Assembly: GCF_022539315.1 (NCBI RefSeq)
Contig: NC_066313.1
Span: 22,977,059 to 23,041,058 of the forward strand
Length of the DNA: 64,000 nucleotides
Direction of reading: 5' to 3'
Source: Serinus canaria
Taxonomy: Eukaryota > Chordata > Aves > Passeriformes > Fringillidae
The notes under the pieces were generated by a model. The model ran no database searches. It was not told the origin of the DNA and saw only the letters and a list, made by a program, of their open reading frames with translations. A program made the position numbers and the translations under genes. Position 1 is the stretch's first letter; every line of letters begins with the position of its first letter. This document shows, piece after piece, positions 22,135 to 34,810 of the stretch.

Positions 22135-23549
22135 CCAAGATTCAGATTATGCAGAGAGAGATGTGCAAGCTGGCATTATAAATTAAAAAAAAAAAAATTT
22201 TGGAGATGAAGTATCAGATTAAATGGAGGCCAACATTGAAGGACATTTGGATGTGGATTTAAGGAATTCAGGTCTAGGACAGCAGGCCATGATAGGTAAG
22301 ACTTCAGGCCAAGCACACTGCATTTCCTTCTATTTCATGAGGAAACAAAAAAATCCTATGGACTCCGTGGATAAGGCAGAGCCATATCAAGCCCTTCATA
22401 AGAAGGTAAGAATTAGTTGCAATTTACTCCCCAAATATCATCATGAAATCTCACTGAGAATCCTAATAATATTTTCTTTATAAAATACAAAATAAAAACC
22501 ACAGGAATAATAAAAAAAAATCCAAACCCTCAGGATTGAAGCAGCAAGAGCAATGTTCAGAACTCAACTCACAGTATTTGATTCTTTACAGCTGCCCAAC
22601 ATATTCCACACAAATAGTATCAGAGGGAATTGGGGGATACAGATGCCTTTAGCCATGATGCACTGAATGAAGGGAAGAGGTGAGAGAAAAGCTCACTTTC
22701 TAAAGACGAGCAGAACCGATAAATCACAGCCTGGCTGGCGTGGCAAACACCAGTCCCTCTGGCAGCTTTGTAATTACTCCCTAAATGTGGTCTCAACCCT
22801 CTTGATGTAGAGATAAATAACTTTATGTGCAAAGCAATTAAAGCCTCAGGCAACACTGCTGGCAAAGCGTGGCCACTATGTGTCACTATCCATTTGCCAG
22901 GGAGGTGTACAAGAGGTACTGAGTTTATTAAACAGAGCCAGAGCACTGGCTTCCACACATCAACCTGCCAGAGGCCTTCTTTGGATGGCCCTGAAACAAT
23001 TGTTTCTGCTCTCCAAAGCAATGAAACATCCTGGTCCAAAGGCTGAACCTGAAGTGAGGTGAGACCCTCCGAGCAGTGTGCTAGGCATTTTGCTTCTATG
23101 CACTCTCCCAGAAGAGAGTGGTTTTCTGCTCTGTTAGTCAGATACCTACTGGGGAACCTCTGAAGGTATTATCAATCATCATGATTAGATTCCCCCTCTT
23201 CTCAGGAGAGATCATGCTCAGTTGAAACAAGAGCTATTGCTGGGATGGTAACAAATCACTCTGCAGCAGAGTCCTGCTTGCTGCACTCCTGTTCCCTTAT
23301 TTGTGTGCATTACTCTGCCCTTTTCCTGGATGGTCATGTTTTCACTAAATCTCCTGTCTATCCAAAGCAGAAAATGCTGCCACCTACTCGTAGTGACAGC
23401 TCTGAAAAGCAAACTTAGGAAAGCCCTCCTGCAGTCTCATGCAGCTGGGTGAAATAGCACCACAGTGTGACACCTGAATCCTGTCCTTCCCTCGGGAGCT
23501 GCTGGCTTGCTCAGCTCCCGAGAAGCACATAATACTGCGGCATCCACAT
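22135..23549. other. Stretch with overlapping frames but no recognised gene
   Basis: Between 22620 and 23062 both strands carry open frames (139 codons minus, 73 and 60 codons plus), and the sequence is less AT-rich than its flanks. No domain is recognisable on either strand. A good donor, AAG then GTAAGA, occurs at 22406 with only a weak acceptor upstream. A non-coding conserved element is as likely as an exon. Confidence 0.35.
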
Positions 23550-23570
23550 AAAAAAAAAAAAAAAAAAAAA
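23550..23570. repeat. 21-A homopolymer
   Basis: An uninterrupted A run. The upstream bases hold no AATAAA at the expected distance and no target duplication is evident, so I do not treat it as the tail of a retrocopy. Confidence 0.9.
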
Positions 23571-24112
23571 TCCCAGGAAAGCACCGAGCGGAATGCAAGC
23601 TGGAACACTAGCTATGCCATGACGTGCTTGCACGACCTCAAAGCAGGCATCATGTGCCAGGCAAATCACCTGGTGGGGATTCCAGGAGCCTGCAAGGAAG
23701 AGACATGGACTAGCTATATCTGTCACAGCAAATTATGCATCTTTCTGCCTGACTCCTATCGTAAGGTACCTGACTGGAGTGACGCAGCTATGGGCTGGGT
23801 CAGTCTTCATCCTTCTGAGGCTGCACATCTCCAAGAGATGTGAAAAAGTGGTATAGCCTCTGTTTTTAAGAAAAATGAACAAACCTGAAATATTTCAGTT
23901 TTGAAAAAGACTTATTTTTTTTCTCTTATTGCTGTAAACCACCATCAAAAGAAAACAAATCAGCACAACAGCCATTTAATTCAACGTTCTTCATGGAAAA
24001 TATATGATTAACTTTTTAACGTGGTTTGTAGAGACAGAACTTGCAAGAGTATTGGTGTTTTGAAAAGAAGCAGTGCTCCCTTTAAGTCAGTTCTGATCAA
24101 TAATCAAAGTTG
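23571..24112. other. Stretch with no recognisable feature
   Basis: Unique sequence; a 74-codon plus frame at 23619-23843 has no recognisable content. Confidence 0.5.
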
Positions 24113-24126
24113 CTACTAGGGGGCAC
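24113..24126 (+). promoter_or_regulatory. CTCF-like binding motif
   Basis: CTACTAGGGGGCAC matches the 14-base CTCF core (CCASYAGRKGGCRS) at 13 of 14 positions; only the second base differs. CTCF anchors chromatin loops and insulators, and motif orientation sets loop direction; this one is forward on the plus strand. It is the best match I found in the window. Occupancy cannot be told from sequence. Confidence 0.5.
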
Positions 24127-24826
24127 TGTGACATTCACAGGAGGCACAGCTCTGCTTCCCACTGCCTATTCCTGCATCCATGAAATCTTTCACAATTCCT
24201 TGGGTAAAAATACAGCTAAAGTCCAGTTTGGGTCATTTCACTCTTCCTAGTAACTTACCTCTTTAACTTTAAAATGTGTACGATGCATCACTACCCTCTC
24301 TGTTCCCCCTGCTTCTTTAGCACAAAAGTATTCAACAAATGTTGGCTGCTTCTTCAGATGCTACTGTGTTTTAGTATTGAAGGAATTGAAACTTGTTTGT
24401 AAAATAATTTGGGATTGTTCAGGACAATCATGACAATGTAAAGTAAGGGTTAAGAATTATAATAGTAATCATAATAATAACGATAATGAGTATTTCTCTT
24501 CCCACTGCAATGAACCCATCTGGAAGGCCTCAGTGTGAGGCTTTAGAAGTATCCAAAACTGTGATTAGAAAGAAATGCATTTCGGCAGGAAGGTGGAAGC
24601 TCAGAATGCCAAAGAAAGAAAAAAGGAAAAGAAAAATCCTTTCTAGTTTTGGCCAACAGACCTCATCGGAAATTCTTTTGAAATATTATTCTCTGGAAGA
24701 GAGCTCAGTTAGCAATATTCTGCAAATGCTCAGCCCACTTCATCCATCTGCCAAGCTGAGAATGAATATTCATAGCAAGTTATTTTAATCATTGTGTTTT
24801 TCTTGATGTGACATAATTCTATATAA
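24127..24826. other. Stretch with no recognisable gene
   Basis: Unique sequence with short AAT/GAT runs around 24463-24488. A 100-codon plus frame at 24486-24788 has a lysine-rich stretch but no recognisable domain. A good minus-strand donor-like site (GAG then GTAAGT) lies at 24259/24258 without a partner. Confidence 0.45.
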
Positions 24827-24875
24827 TTTTTCCCCCCGGAAAAAAAAAAAAAAGAAAAAAAAGAGAAAAAAAAAA
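24827..24875. repeat. Short T-C-G-A hairpin followed by an A-rich tract
   Basis: TTTTTCC and GGAAAAA flank four C bases at the left end, and A runs broken by single G bases continue to 24875. Simple-sequence DNA. Confidence 0.85.
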
Positions 24876-27719
24876 GTGCCCTCTTTTTATGCTGTCAAGT
24901 CAGAAAGTTTTTTTCTCCATCTGCAAGGAAGAAAAAAGGGACATTGGGTGGCTCATGCATGGGTTGTAGCAACATCCTCATCGATGCTTCTCAAATCCCA
25001 GCATTAACAACCTATCTAATGACACTGGTGCAAACAGTCTGTGCTGGCTTTTACCTGTCCCTGTTGAACCCAAGGGACTAACACCTCCCACAAGTGATGA
25101 TTGGGGTGACAATACCAGACTTATGTAGGCTGGGAATGGGATCCACTGGCAACACGTACTTGGGGGAGCGAGGGAAACTACAGCAAAAGAGCTGGGTTTG
25201 GGAAGCTCAGGGCTGGTAGAGCCTGGGTGCTGTAGCTGAAGGATGAGGGAAATAGGCGGAGAGTTAGTGAAGATATGTTCAGGGAATGCTGCTTGCAGTC
25301 ACACACCCTCATAAGCACATACTACACAAAAATGCTTTTAAAATTTTTGATTGTTTCTTAAAATAGTTCTCATTCAACACATAGCAAAAGTTCACACTTT
25401 TGGCAAAACTGTCCAAGCACAGACAGGTTATAAATGTTTTAGAGTACACAGACATACTTCAGGAATGAACTGCGTCTTCCTCTGATTCTAAATGGTGCTC
25501 CTGGTTCCCAGGACATCAGGAGGACATTTTATTATAGTTGAAAATCTTGAGGAAATCCTTGTTCCTGCAATAATCAAGAGTCTAAAATATTCAATACTTG
25601 ACTGATGCAAGCAATTCCCAGGTGCCATACATTAGCTGCTGGGACAGGCAAGGTGGGTCACAGAGCTCAGCTCAGTGGGAAAAAAGAACACCACAACCAG
25701 GTTTTCTTAAAAGCCAGGCATGTGTTTTACACATCACTCCTGCTTCTCTTGTTCTTCACATTGTTGTCCCTTGGTGGCCAAGCCTGCTCCTTGTTCTCAG
25801 GTCCACCACCCTGGAACAAGCTCCCAGAGAGTTTGTGCCCAATGACTTGTCAGTTACCTCCGGCTCCAGAGCCTCCCAGATACCCCATGAGATGCTCCCT
25901 AAAGTGCTGAGCCCAGAGGATTCTTGGGTGGGATCACCATGAGGAGCTGCCCATTAGAAAGACAGCTGTGGTTTGTTTCCAGTTGCTACTCAAGTGCAGT
26001 CCATTTCCTTGGATTCAGTTCTTTGGGTAGCAGCGAGTGCCATACAAAGGTGGCTTACAAGAACCTAAATAACTTGAGACCTCTTTCTTGCTGCTTCTAA
26101 TTCATGTGCCCTAGACAGATGTGCATCTAGCTAAGAACATTTGCAGCCATCTCAAATCTCTTCTTCTAGTCAGTGCAACAACTCAAGTCTTTGATTTCAA
26201 GGAAAAAAAAAAAAGAGGAGGAGGGAAAACACAGCCAGCAAGAAAGCAGAGATGGTAGTTTGCATTTAGCTTTAATTAACTACTGGATGTTTTAAAAGAC
26301 AATAATATACACCACCAACAGGCCTGTGCAAGCATCCAGAAATCCCTGATTGCAGCATGTTGCCTGACTTCTCTTACTTTCCTGACATACTGTCTCCTCT
26401 CTTTAGCCATATTCTGCCAAGCACTTTTCAGAAAATCAGTGTTCTCCTTTTCCAGTACTGAAGGCTCCTGCTGCAAAATGCAGGACAGCTATAATGTTTA
26501 TGGTTGACAAGAGTAGAAAGATGTTGAAATCCCACTATCACTATTTGCATTTATCTGTTTCCATGCAGAGACTGGTAAAGAGGAGGTAGCTTTCATACTG
26601 GTGGACGGCATGGGAGAAGGAGCACAGGAACAAACTCTTTGGGGCAGATTCATTACCCCTATAAACTGGCATAGCCTGACTGATGCCTCTTGGAGATCAC
26701 AGGAGCTTTGATGGCCAGCAGCAGCAGCTTTGAATCTGACCTACCAGGAACACAAAATTAATCGTCTGGCCAGAGAGAAGAGGACTACTCTGTCTCAGAG
26801 GACAGGTTACAACCTAGCTCTTTCAGGAAAACCCTTTCGATTACAATGGAGAAAACCTCAACAAGGCTCCACAAAATCTTAACAGGCTATCCACACAATG
26901 GCTTACTAAAAATACAGGACTGGAAAAGGAAGAGATTCTCCTAGGATGGCTCGAATTCTCTATTAAATACTAAGCAAGATTCCATAAAAGCTCTCTAAAT
27001 GTTAGCAATTTCCATTAGGGAAATCTTTAATGATGGAAGGCCATTACCAGCTGAAGGCCTAGCAACGAGTTCTTGGCTCCCATTTTAAATCCTGGTGGAC
27101 AATGTCTGTATGTACAGCTGAGCAACTAACTCATGCCAGATAAGACAGCCAACAAATTCAGCTTTTTTCCATGACCAGAGGGCCATTGCTTTGAATTTGG
27201 TTTTGTTTATTTTTGTTTCCCAATTATGTTTGTTAAATTGTTTGCACTTTCTTTCACAAATGGCTTCAACACACACTCTATATTCCAAATTCAAAGGGTA
27301 CTGCTTAATTGCAATTGGTTAGATAAGTAATATTCTTACTGCCTGTGCACTGAACTGCATCTGGAGTGCTATGATATGCTTGCAGTGTGTAAATTAGTTA
27401 AAGGGAGTACAGGAAATAAATCTGAATGTCCCCAAAATCTTCAAATGAGAACAAGGGAGAAAATGTGTGTATATGTGGGTTTTCCAGGAGGAAAAATGAG
27501 ATAAAGGCAAAATCAGGGCTACCTTCTCATCCTGACATCACATTTTAAAATGTCCTTCTCTCCCATCTTCCTAGTACTTTGGTTTTTTTTAATCTAAATG
27601 CTAACTGTTTGAAATTCATGACAAATACCTTCCAGCCAATTCCCTATTCTGTTTCCAAAGACCATAATGTCTGATATTTTCAACAGTCTGGCAGGGGAGA
27701 ACTTCTGTAAGAGGTGAAT
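24876..27719. other. Long stretch with no recognisable gene
   Basis: Unique sequence with a 12-A run near 26203. Overlapping plus frames of 114 and 101 codons at 25598-25942 lie in different frames of the same DNA and show no domain. No named repeat is visible. Confidence 0.5.
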
Positions 27720-28030
27720 ACCTTTCAGATAAATTTTTTTTTAATTAACTTTTTCTATTCCTAACACATTGTGAACTTTTTTGTCAAAAGCTCCTTAAAT
27801 AAATTGTTTTGATTTTGAAAAAAAAACCAACAAACAAATCAAGACAAAAAAAAAAAAAAAACACTGTCATGTAACTGCAAAAATAATTTGCAAAAAATTT
27901 GAATAGTTTTCATTGTCACTTTTACCAAGAGTCACTCACATGTTTAATTTTAGTCAGGTAAGAATATGTACCAGTTTGTGTTCCATTTTAAAAGCTGAAA
28001 TATTTTGAGTCATTTAGAAGTTGAGATGAT
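27720..28030. other. AT-rich block with a 16-A run and acceptor-donor junction
   Basis: TTTTTTTTTAATTAAC near 27739, A runs at 27820 and 27846-27861, and a TTTTAGTCAG junction followed by GTAAGA at 27957/27958. The latter is a second recursive-splice-like site on the plus strand. No coding potential. Confidence 0.3.
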
Positions 28031-30179
28031 AAAGAAATGCAGTGTTTCAGAATCTCAGAAATGAAACATCTCTACAATGTCAAAAGAAAACCTTCCCATA
28101 TGCCTAAATATTTCTCTCATAAAAAAATATAGGGATTTCATCTTTTTTTCCATCTGCTTTTCAGGGAGGAAAAAGAAAAATAAAGTTTTAAGTCCTAACA
28201 CTTCCAAGTCTGATAAAACTCTGTTTTGACAAACTCCTGAAAACAGGCCTATAAATGTAGTTCAGACATTCCCTCCTGTTGTGGCAATTACTGACAAGAC
28301 TACTTCAGAGAATCTGTCTCACAGAAACATGTGTATAATCTGCTCCATCAAAGCACACTCCTTCTTAAGGTGCCACTGCACTGCTTTGTCTGAGCATCCA
28401 GCAGAACAGGGGAGTCACCTCTGAGCAGTGTGATCTCCAAATCATTGTCCTAAACTTATTTTGAGACACAACAGCTTCACATCGGGAAGAGCGACAGCAT
28501 AACCACGACCATTTTGCCTCAAGGAAGTGGGATGCAAGGAGCTTATGGAAAAGTAGACTGGAGCTGCACACACAGGAAGAAGAGAAAAGTGGAAAAAAGA
28601 GGATAGTGAGCACAGCACAGAAAACAGTGAGTATGTGCAGGCATGATAAAGCTGAAAAATTGTTTTCAGCTTTCTTTTCCCCAGAAATCCTACACTGGAC
28701 CCCAAGATGGTGAGACCCCACCTTTCCTATTTATTACTGTGCTTAGTTTGAGTTCTTTAACTTTTTTGATCTCTTTGACCAAGCTCTCTCCCAAGGACTA
28801 AGGAACTAAAAAGCCCTTTCTAGGGTCTCCAGAAAATAAACCACACAGCTGGAGGTCTTTTGAGGCATCTGACATCCAGCCCTTGCTTCTCCTCCTGCGG
28901 GAGTGAAGAAGTTGCATCTATCCTTCTCTTTCCCATGCTCCCACTCCTGCTCTCTGTGGCTCAAGCTTGTGCATGACATTGCAGGGATGGCAAATGAAAA
29001 CAGCTGCCAGCCTCCTCTGCTGCCTCCCCGAGCTCTGCTTTGAGCACAGTAGCACACATGGCCAGCTGCCACACACCCAGAGCCGGGCACTGCTGGCAGG
29101 TCCAGCCTCGCACTGAATCCATGTTTGGTCTAAGGGAAGTCTAACTCCAGCACAGAGCTCTGCAAGGCCTGCAAAGCACAATGGAAGGACAGAGTGATTT
29201 AATTCCCAGTGCCTTCCTGCTGCTGCAGAACAGGCAAACAAGGCGATTTAAACAGAGGCTGGGTATCTCTGCATTGCGGTCATCACTGAGAGAAACACCA
29301 GTACAAGTAATCCCAAAGCTTTTCAGGGGGTCACATTTGTCTCAGCACTCTGTGCTCCATGGACACAGAGGTAACTACACTGGCAGGAAGTTTAAAAATG
29401 AGAGCATGACTGTCAGGAGAGCCTAAAAACTAAATGGACGATGGAGACCTAGCTGTCCTCCATCACCAAATGGAGATAGGTCAACAGCAATAGATTGGTA
29501 CAACAGGCCTTATTATTTTTCTTTTCCATGAGAGAAAAGAGAATGTCATCTCCTAAACTGTCAAGACAGTATTTTTGACCAGTGTGACCTTTGCAAGGAA
29601 AACCCCAGAAAAGCCATGAGCCGGTCTGTGGGAGAGACAGGACATAAAACCATGGAAACCCAACAGGATGGGAGTGACACTTCAAACATGATAACAGAGT
29701 CTCTTCCTCCAGCCTCAGAGACTAACAGTAACCTTGCAGGTGACCCAAGCCTGTGTGACAAAGCCCAAGACCACCCCGCGGTGGGCAGTGTTGGTCTCCT
29801 CACTTTACACCCTTTGGTAGGTGGTGCACTCTGATAAGAGCCTCAGCTGTCAGAAAACAAACTGCAAGTGACAGATCGAACACACTACCATGCAAAAGCC
29901 CGTCTCAGGAGGGACAATTAAAAACACACACAGAAAAATAAATGGCTTTTCCTTTTCAACCCCTTTTCAACAAGTAACAAGACAGGAGTGGGTGCCTATA
30001 TGCTAGAATGGCCAGAAAATCAGCAATTAACAAGCGTTCCGCTCTAGCCTGTCTGCGATTTCCTCCCTGTAACTGTGGCTAAATGTTTAAATACATCACT
30101 CCCCTTTTCTGTGTGCTTGCTGTGGCTCTGGCTCACCTCAGCCTTTCTGGTTTTCCATATCACGCAGTCTTCCCTTCCT
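28031..30179. other. Stretch with no recognisable gene; GC-richer at 28850-29260
   Basis: The part at 28850-29260 is among the most GC-rich in the window yet CpG-poor, with minus frames of 94 and 107 codons that overlap each other. No domains are recognised. Confidence 0.45.
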
Positions 30180-30215
30180 CACGTGTTTATCTGAAGCCTC
30201 CTCTAAGATAAACAC
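30180..30215. promoter_or_regulatory. E-box plus FOX/GATA inverted repeat
   Basis: GTGTTTATCT (30183-30192) and AGATAAACAC (30206-30215) are perfect 10-base inverted arms with a 13-base spacer. Each arm joins a forkhead site (ATAAACA) to a GATA site (AGATAA). A CACGTG E-box at 30180-30185 overlaps the left arm. Several surviving CpGs lie within 150 bases upstream. The mirror-image composite arrangement suggests a regulatory element, though it could be a chance palindrome. Confidence 0.4.
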
Positions 30216-33200
30216 AGAGAGAGTGGCACAGTGACCACCCAGCTGCCTTCAGGAGCACACACATCAGATGAACTAAGTGGCCCAAATGCACACAAGCCAA
30301 AATGCACTTAGCCCTGTGTGCCACAGAGGTGTTTTATAAGCCATCCAGTCAGCAGCATCCTCAAGAAAGATGCATTACCATATCTAGCCAACAATAACAT
30401 AATCCAGAGAATTCAAATGGGATTCTTCCCTAGGAAACTAAGTGCTCACCACATTACCGTGCAGATGCTCATTAACAAGCCCGTATCACACAAAAGCTGC
30501 AAAGGTATTTTTCTGAGGCATAGGCTTAAATAAAGGCTTTTGACTCAGGTTGGCACTCAGAGTTAAACAGATCAAAAAACAGAGTCTCTCCTTAGATTCA
30601 TACAACAATATAAACGTGAAGGATTAAAGTAAGATCTATGCAAACAAGTATGGGGAGTAAAACACTCCAGTGGAGTCAGTGGAACACATGTGACCTACTG
30701 GACTTCCTGGACACTTCAAACCCCAAGATGCAAAAAATCAACTGAGAAAAAGGTGCTGCCACTGCATGCTGATGTTCCTATCATGACTGGATGGTTTTCA
30801 TTGTTCACTCTGTAGAAACTGATGATCAAACTTGGAAAAAATAAACTCAAACCATCAAAATAGAGTAAAATTCTATTACAGAGAAGAGACACGGAACTTC
30901 CTTTAAATTATACATAGGAAGGCCTCATAATTAATGAATGACTGAGCTTCAATCTAAAAATGAAAGTATGACATAAAGAATCCACTAGGTAAACACAACC
31001 CTGCAAGAAGAAAATCCTTCACAAATACTTGCTAGCATAATCCTTCTTGGCCAACTATAGGAAAGCAAAGGCTAGGGCCCAACTTTGACAGCTGAATGGA
31101 CTAATTATATTACAACTCCAACGTGGAAACCCCCTCATCTCAAGTTTTGCAAACAAATGGCAGACATGCAATGAGCTTTAGCAACAACAGCTGCAGAACA
31201 GAACTGGCCTGATCTCCCTTGCCAATAGATCTACAGAAAACAGCAGTCGGTCCTGATGCCAGTTCAACCAACCGAGAGAATACAAGCACCACCACACAGC
31301 ACCAGAGGACCAAAACTGAATCCATATGAACACATGACCTATTTCTATACCTTCCTATCTGTTCATTTTATGGTGCTGCTCATCACTGAGATATACTTTT
31401 CATGTAAGATCAACAGCAATAACAAAGTTCTGAGCTGGCCCTGCTAGGAAATTAAACAGCACCTGGAAACATTCCCCAGTGCTGGAGCCACCAGCACTGC
31501 TGAACTGCTAGAGGGGCTCCTGACACAGTTTTGGCCTTTGTCAACCAACACTATGCCAAACAGTTCCCTGTTACATCTATGGGTTAGGACTCCCAACAGA
31601 CCCATTCTCAACAGACAAATCAGACACAGTCAATCTGCTTGGGAGAGTAAAAGAGATTTTAACAGACTCAGCATGGGCTATTCCATCCTAGTTGGCCTCA
31701 GTACCAGAGTACAGGCCAGAGCACATTAGTTATTATACATGTAGGTACAAAACTGCTGTCATCTGTCCTTTCCTGAGTTCAGAATTCCTGCTGGGGCTGG
31801 TGGATTTCCTTGGAAACTAGATATTTCTCTAACTAAGATATCCTTGAAAACTCTGTATGGTACTTGAAGGTCTTGCTACAACGGTGTAGGAACAATAGGT
31901 ATGAAGAAATTAATGTCTTAGATTTTTTTGATGGGTGGCTTCATATTTAATAGCAAGGAATTCAGGCTAGAATTTTCTTTACTGCTGTTCTCATTCAGAT
32001 ATGCAACTTAGGGGTTTATCCTCTCCAGGGGTCCTTCTTCAGGGGAGTTATCATCAACCCCAGGAGAGACCTGGACCAGAACACAGGAGTTTCCTTCCTC
32101 TAGATTCTGAGTCTAGCAGTGGTGTTGTGAGCTTAGCAGCAGCTCAGCATATTTTTGTGATTGTCCCTAAGCATAAAGCACTGATAAAATATAGCATTGA
32201 CAATAAAAGATAGTAGCATAAGTAAGCAACTTTTCCCATTTCACCGAGAGGTGGCTCATGTTCTGTCAGGGCAGATGAGAGAAAGCTGAAGGAGCTAAAA
32301 GTACCACAGTAATTAAACTTTGTGGAAGATGCTTTTACATTTCTTTTTACACATAACAAGAGGAAGGAATCACCTGAAGAGAGAGGAGGACAGGTATTGA
32401 AAAAATCCTGTGACCTTGTTATCCATGTCATCTGTGAAGATCTTCACAACTGGAGGCAACTAAAATGGCTCCAAAACCCTACATTTAGGCAGCTGAATCA
32501 CTGCCACGATTCAGCAGTCTGGAGAAAATTTTGCCACCCAAATTCAGATGTCTAATCTATCTTGGCAGCTGACTCAACTAATCACATAGGAGAAAAGTAG
32601 GTTATGAGAGCACAGATACTTGGAGAACATATATATATATCTGCATTCAGTGGTTTACACTCTGAACCTGAACTCCAATCTTGATTTTAGGCAAGTAGAA
32701 CAAACTTGTTTTGAGAGGTCAGTGACGCACTTAAAAACATGGGTATGAGATCTAGTACATTCTCCACTCCCTCCAAAAAAAGCCAGCTTATTTAAGGGGG
32801 GTTCTGCAAATTAATAATTTTCATTTCAAAGCAAGCTGAAAGATAACATTTTTTAAGTTCCTCTCCCCCACAGGCTGCTCATATGTGGCCTCACAGCTTT
32901 GAATGGTAAGACAATTTCCCCTGTGGAAGTAAGTGGTGCTCTGCCAGCTGGCTGCAGGGCATGCAAACCTTCCCTGGACTGTTCAACTTAGGAGCACCAT
33001 TGCAGCCACACACTCCTTTTGGAGAACTGCAGTTATCCCTGTGACATGAGAATACACAGTAAACTGTGGCCAAACCCAAGATCAATGAGAATAAACTCAT
33101 ATTCAAAACTTGGAGGTGAAAAATGTAACATTTTCCAAGGGGGAAATAAATCCTATTCTTCTGTTTAAAACAGAAACAGAACGAGAAATACTTTTAGTCA

Positions 33201-33283
33201 TTTGTATAGAAAAGATAGAAGATCTAAAATTTAAAAAAAAAAGTGGTGGAGGGAGGAGAGTAAGACAGTTAACTCTCTATTAA
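30216..33283. other. Stretch with no recognisable gene
   Basis: Unique sequence. A short AT dinucleotide run lies at 32628-32640. Frames of 60-95 codons show no recognisable content. Confidence 0.5.
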
Positions 33284-33299
33284 CTCTCTCTCTCTCTCT
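33284..33299. repeat. CT dinucleotide run
   Basis: Eight CT units directly before the 3' end of the ancient CR1 copy on its right. Confidence 0.95.
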
Positions 33300-33317
33300 T
33301 TTCCCACTTAACAGTTG

Positions 33318-34810
33318 GGAATATAGAGATTATAATGCCAGAAGGAAAAGTGAACTTTTTTGCCAACCTCTTCAATAACACAGTTTATAAGACTACCCTA
33401 AATTAATTCATGCTTGAATAGAACATATGTTCTGAAGAAACAGCTAGTATTGATTGTAAAATTGCCAGTGATAGGGAATCCACCACATCCCCATGGTAAA
33501 TTGTTCCAATGTTTAATTACTTTCACTGTTGAAAAAACTTGTGCCTCACTTCTAGTGTGAAATTGCCTGGCTCCAGGTTCCAGCCACTAGGTCTTTTTAA
33601 ACGTTGTTTGCTAGCTTGAAGTGCCCTCTTATTAAAGTTTGGTTCTCTAAGTAGGTATTTACAAACTGCAGCTCCTCAGGCTTCCCACTGATAAACTAAA
33701 GAGGCTCTTCTCCAGGAACCTCTGCCTGTGGAGCATGACCCCTTGCATTCCCATCCCTTGCATGTCTGGTTTCTGAGGCTCTTCAGTTTAGCAGCAATGT
33801 TCTTTAACTGGGGACACAAGTCACAGGAGCTGAGCACCTCCCAAGTTCAGACATCACATTTTGCTTCCTAGGTAACACCTGAGATGCCCCAGTTAACTAT
33901 TTAAAGCCTCCAAATTATGTCTTCCAACATAGTTTTGAACAAGGATTCACTTTCAGCTAACTACTAGCATACTTTTTTTGAAATTTCTGTTGTTTCTCAG
34001 AAAGCAATCCTTTAGGTTAAGAACATGGCTAACTACGAATATCTTTTTTCATGTGTTTATACACTGCTTCATAATCGACCAGATTAAAACACACACAGCT
34101 TTTCTACGCCAAGTTTAACAAGGAATCTGCTATTGTCTTGCATCTGTGACCTTGTTCTTTTTCATGGTTTGTCTGCAGAATTTTATCATTTGTGTCACCA
34201 ATAAACTTTCCTTCAGGTGGTTTTACATCTTATTCCTCAGTATTGATAAAAATAATAAATATGGCAAGGAGCAAGAAGCAGTGTGCACAGCATTCCAATA
34301 TTACATGTTTGTGGTGAAATTCCCTGTTTGTGTCTGTATTTTCAGAGTGCCATTTAACCAGTTCCTAATCTAATATGGAGAGACTTATATTATTCTTGAT
34401 CAAGATCCTATGAGGTGTAACAACAAATGCTTTTAAAAGTCTAACTACATCTGCACTACTACCTTTAGCAACATATTTTATAATCTCATCAAAAAGATAT
34501 CAGATTTGTTTGACAGGATTTATTTCCCATAAATCCATTTTGATTGGCATTAATCATATTTTCCCCTCTTTAATTTTTTATTAATCTAATGCCATATCAG
34601 TTTTTCTATTATTTCACCTCAAAACAGCACCAGAATGACAGGACTGTAATTATCTTAGGTTGTCCCATACACACCTTTAAATTTGAAATAGTTTTTAAAT
34701 AAAAGCCTTTTTTTCCAGACTTCTGACACTTCAAAACAAATGTCAGACTGTGTGGAATGCACCCAGATCATGTCTGAAACTTTTGTAGACATATTACCTG
34801 CATTTTCTAG
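33318..34810 (-). mobile_element. Ancient CR1 LINE, long ORF2 fragment plus 3' UTR
   Basis: Over about 1.5 kb the sequence is collinear, on the minus strand, with old CR1 elements of the type abundant in turtles and crocodilians. From the 3' end it holds the UTR (33318-33440), the ORF2 C-terminal part with codons for HWNNLP at 33494-33511, then the thumb and palm regions. The catalytic FADD motif is decayed to FIGD at 34194-34205. Near 34470-34580 it matches the conserved stretch around AATCTCATCAAAAAGATATC and TTGACAGGATTTATTTCC. Frameshifts and stops make it dead. Such length is unusual for a copy this old in a bird. Confidence 0.8.
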
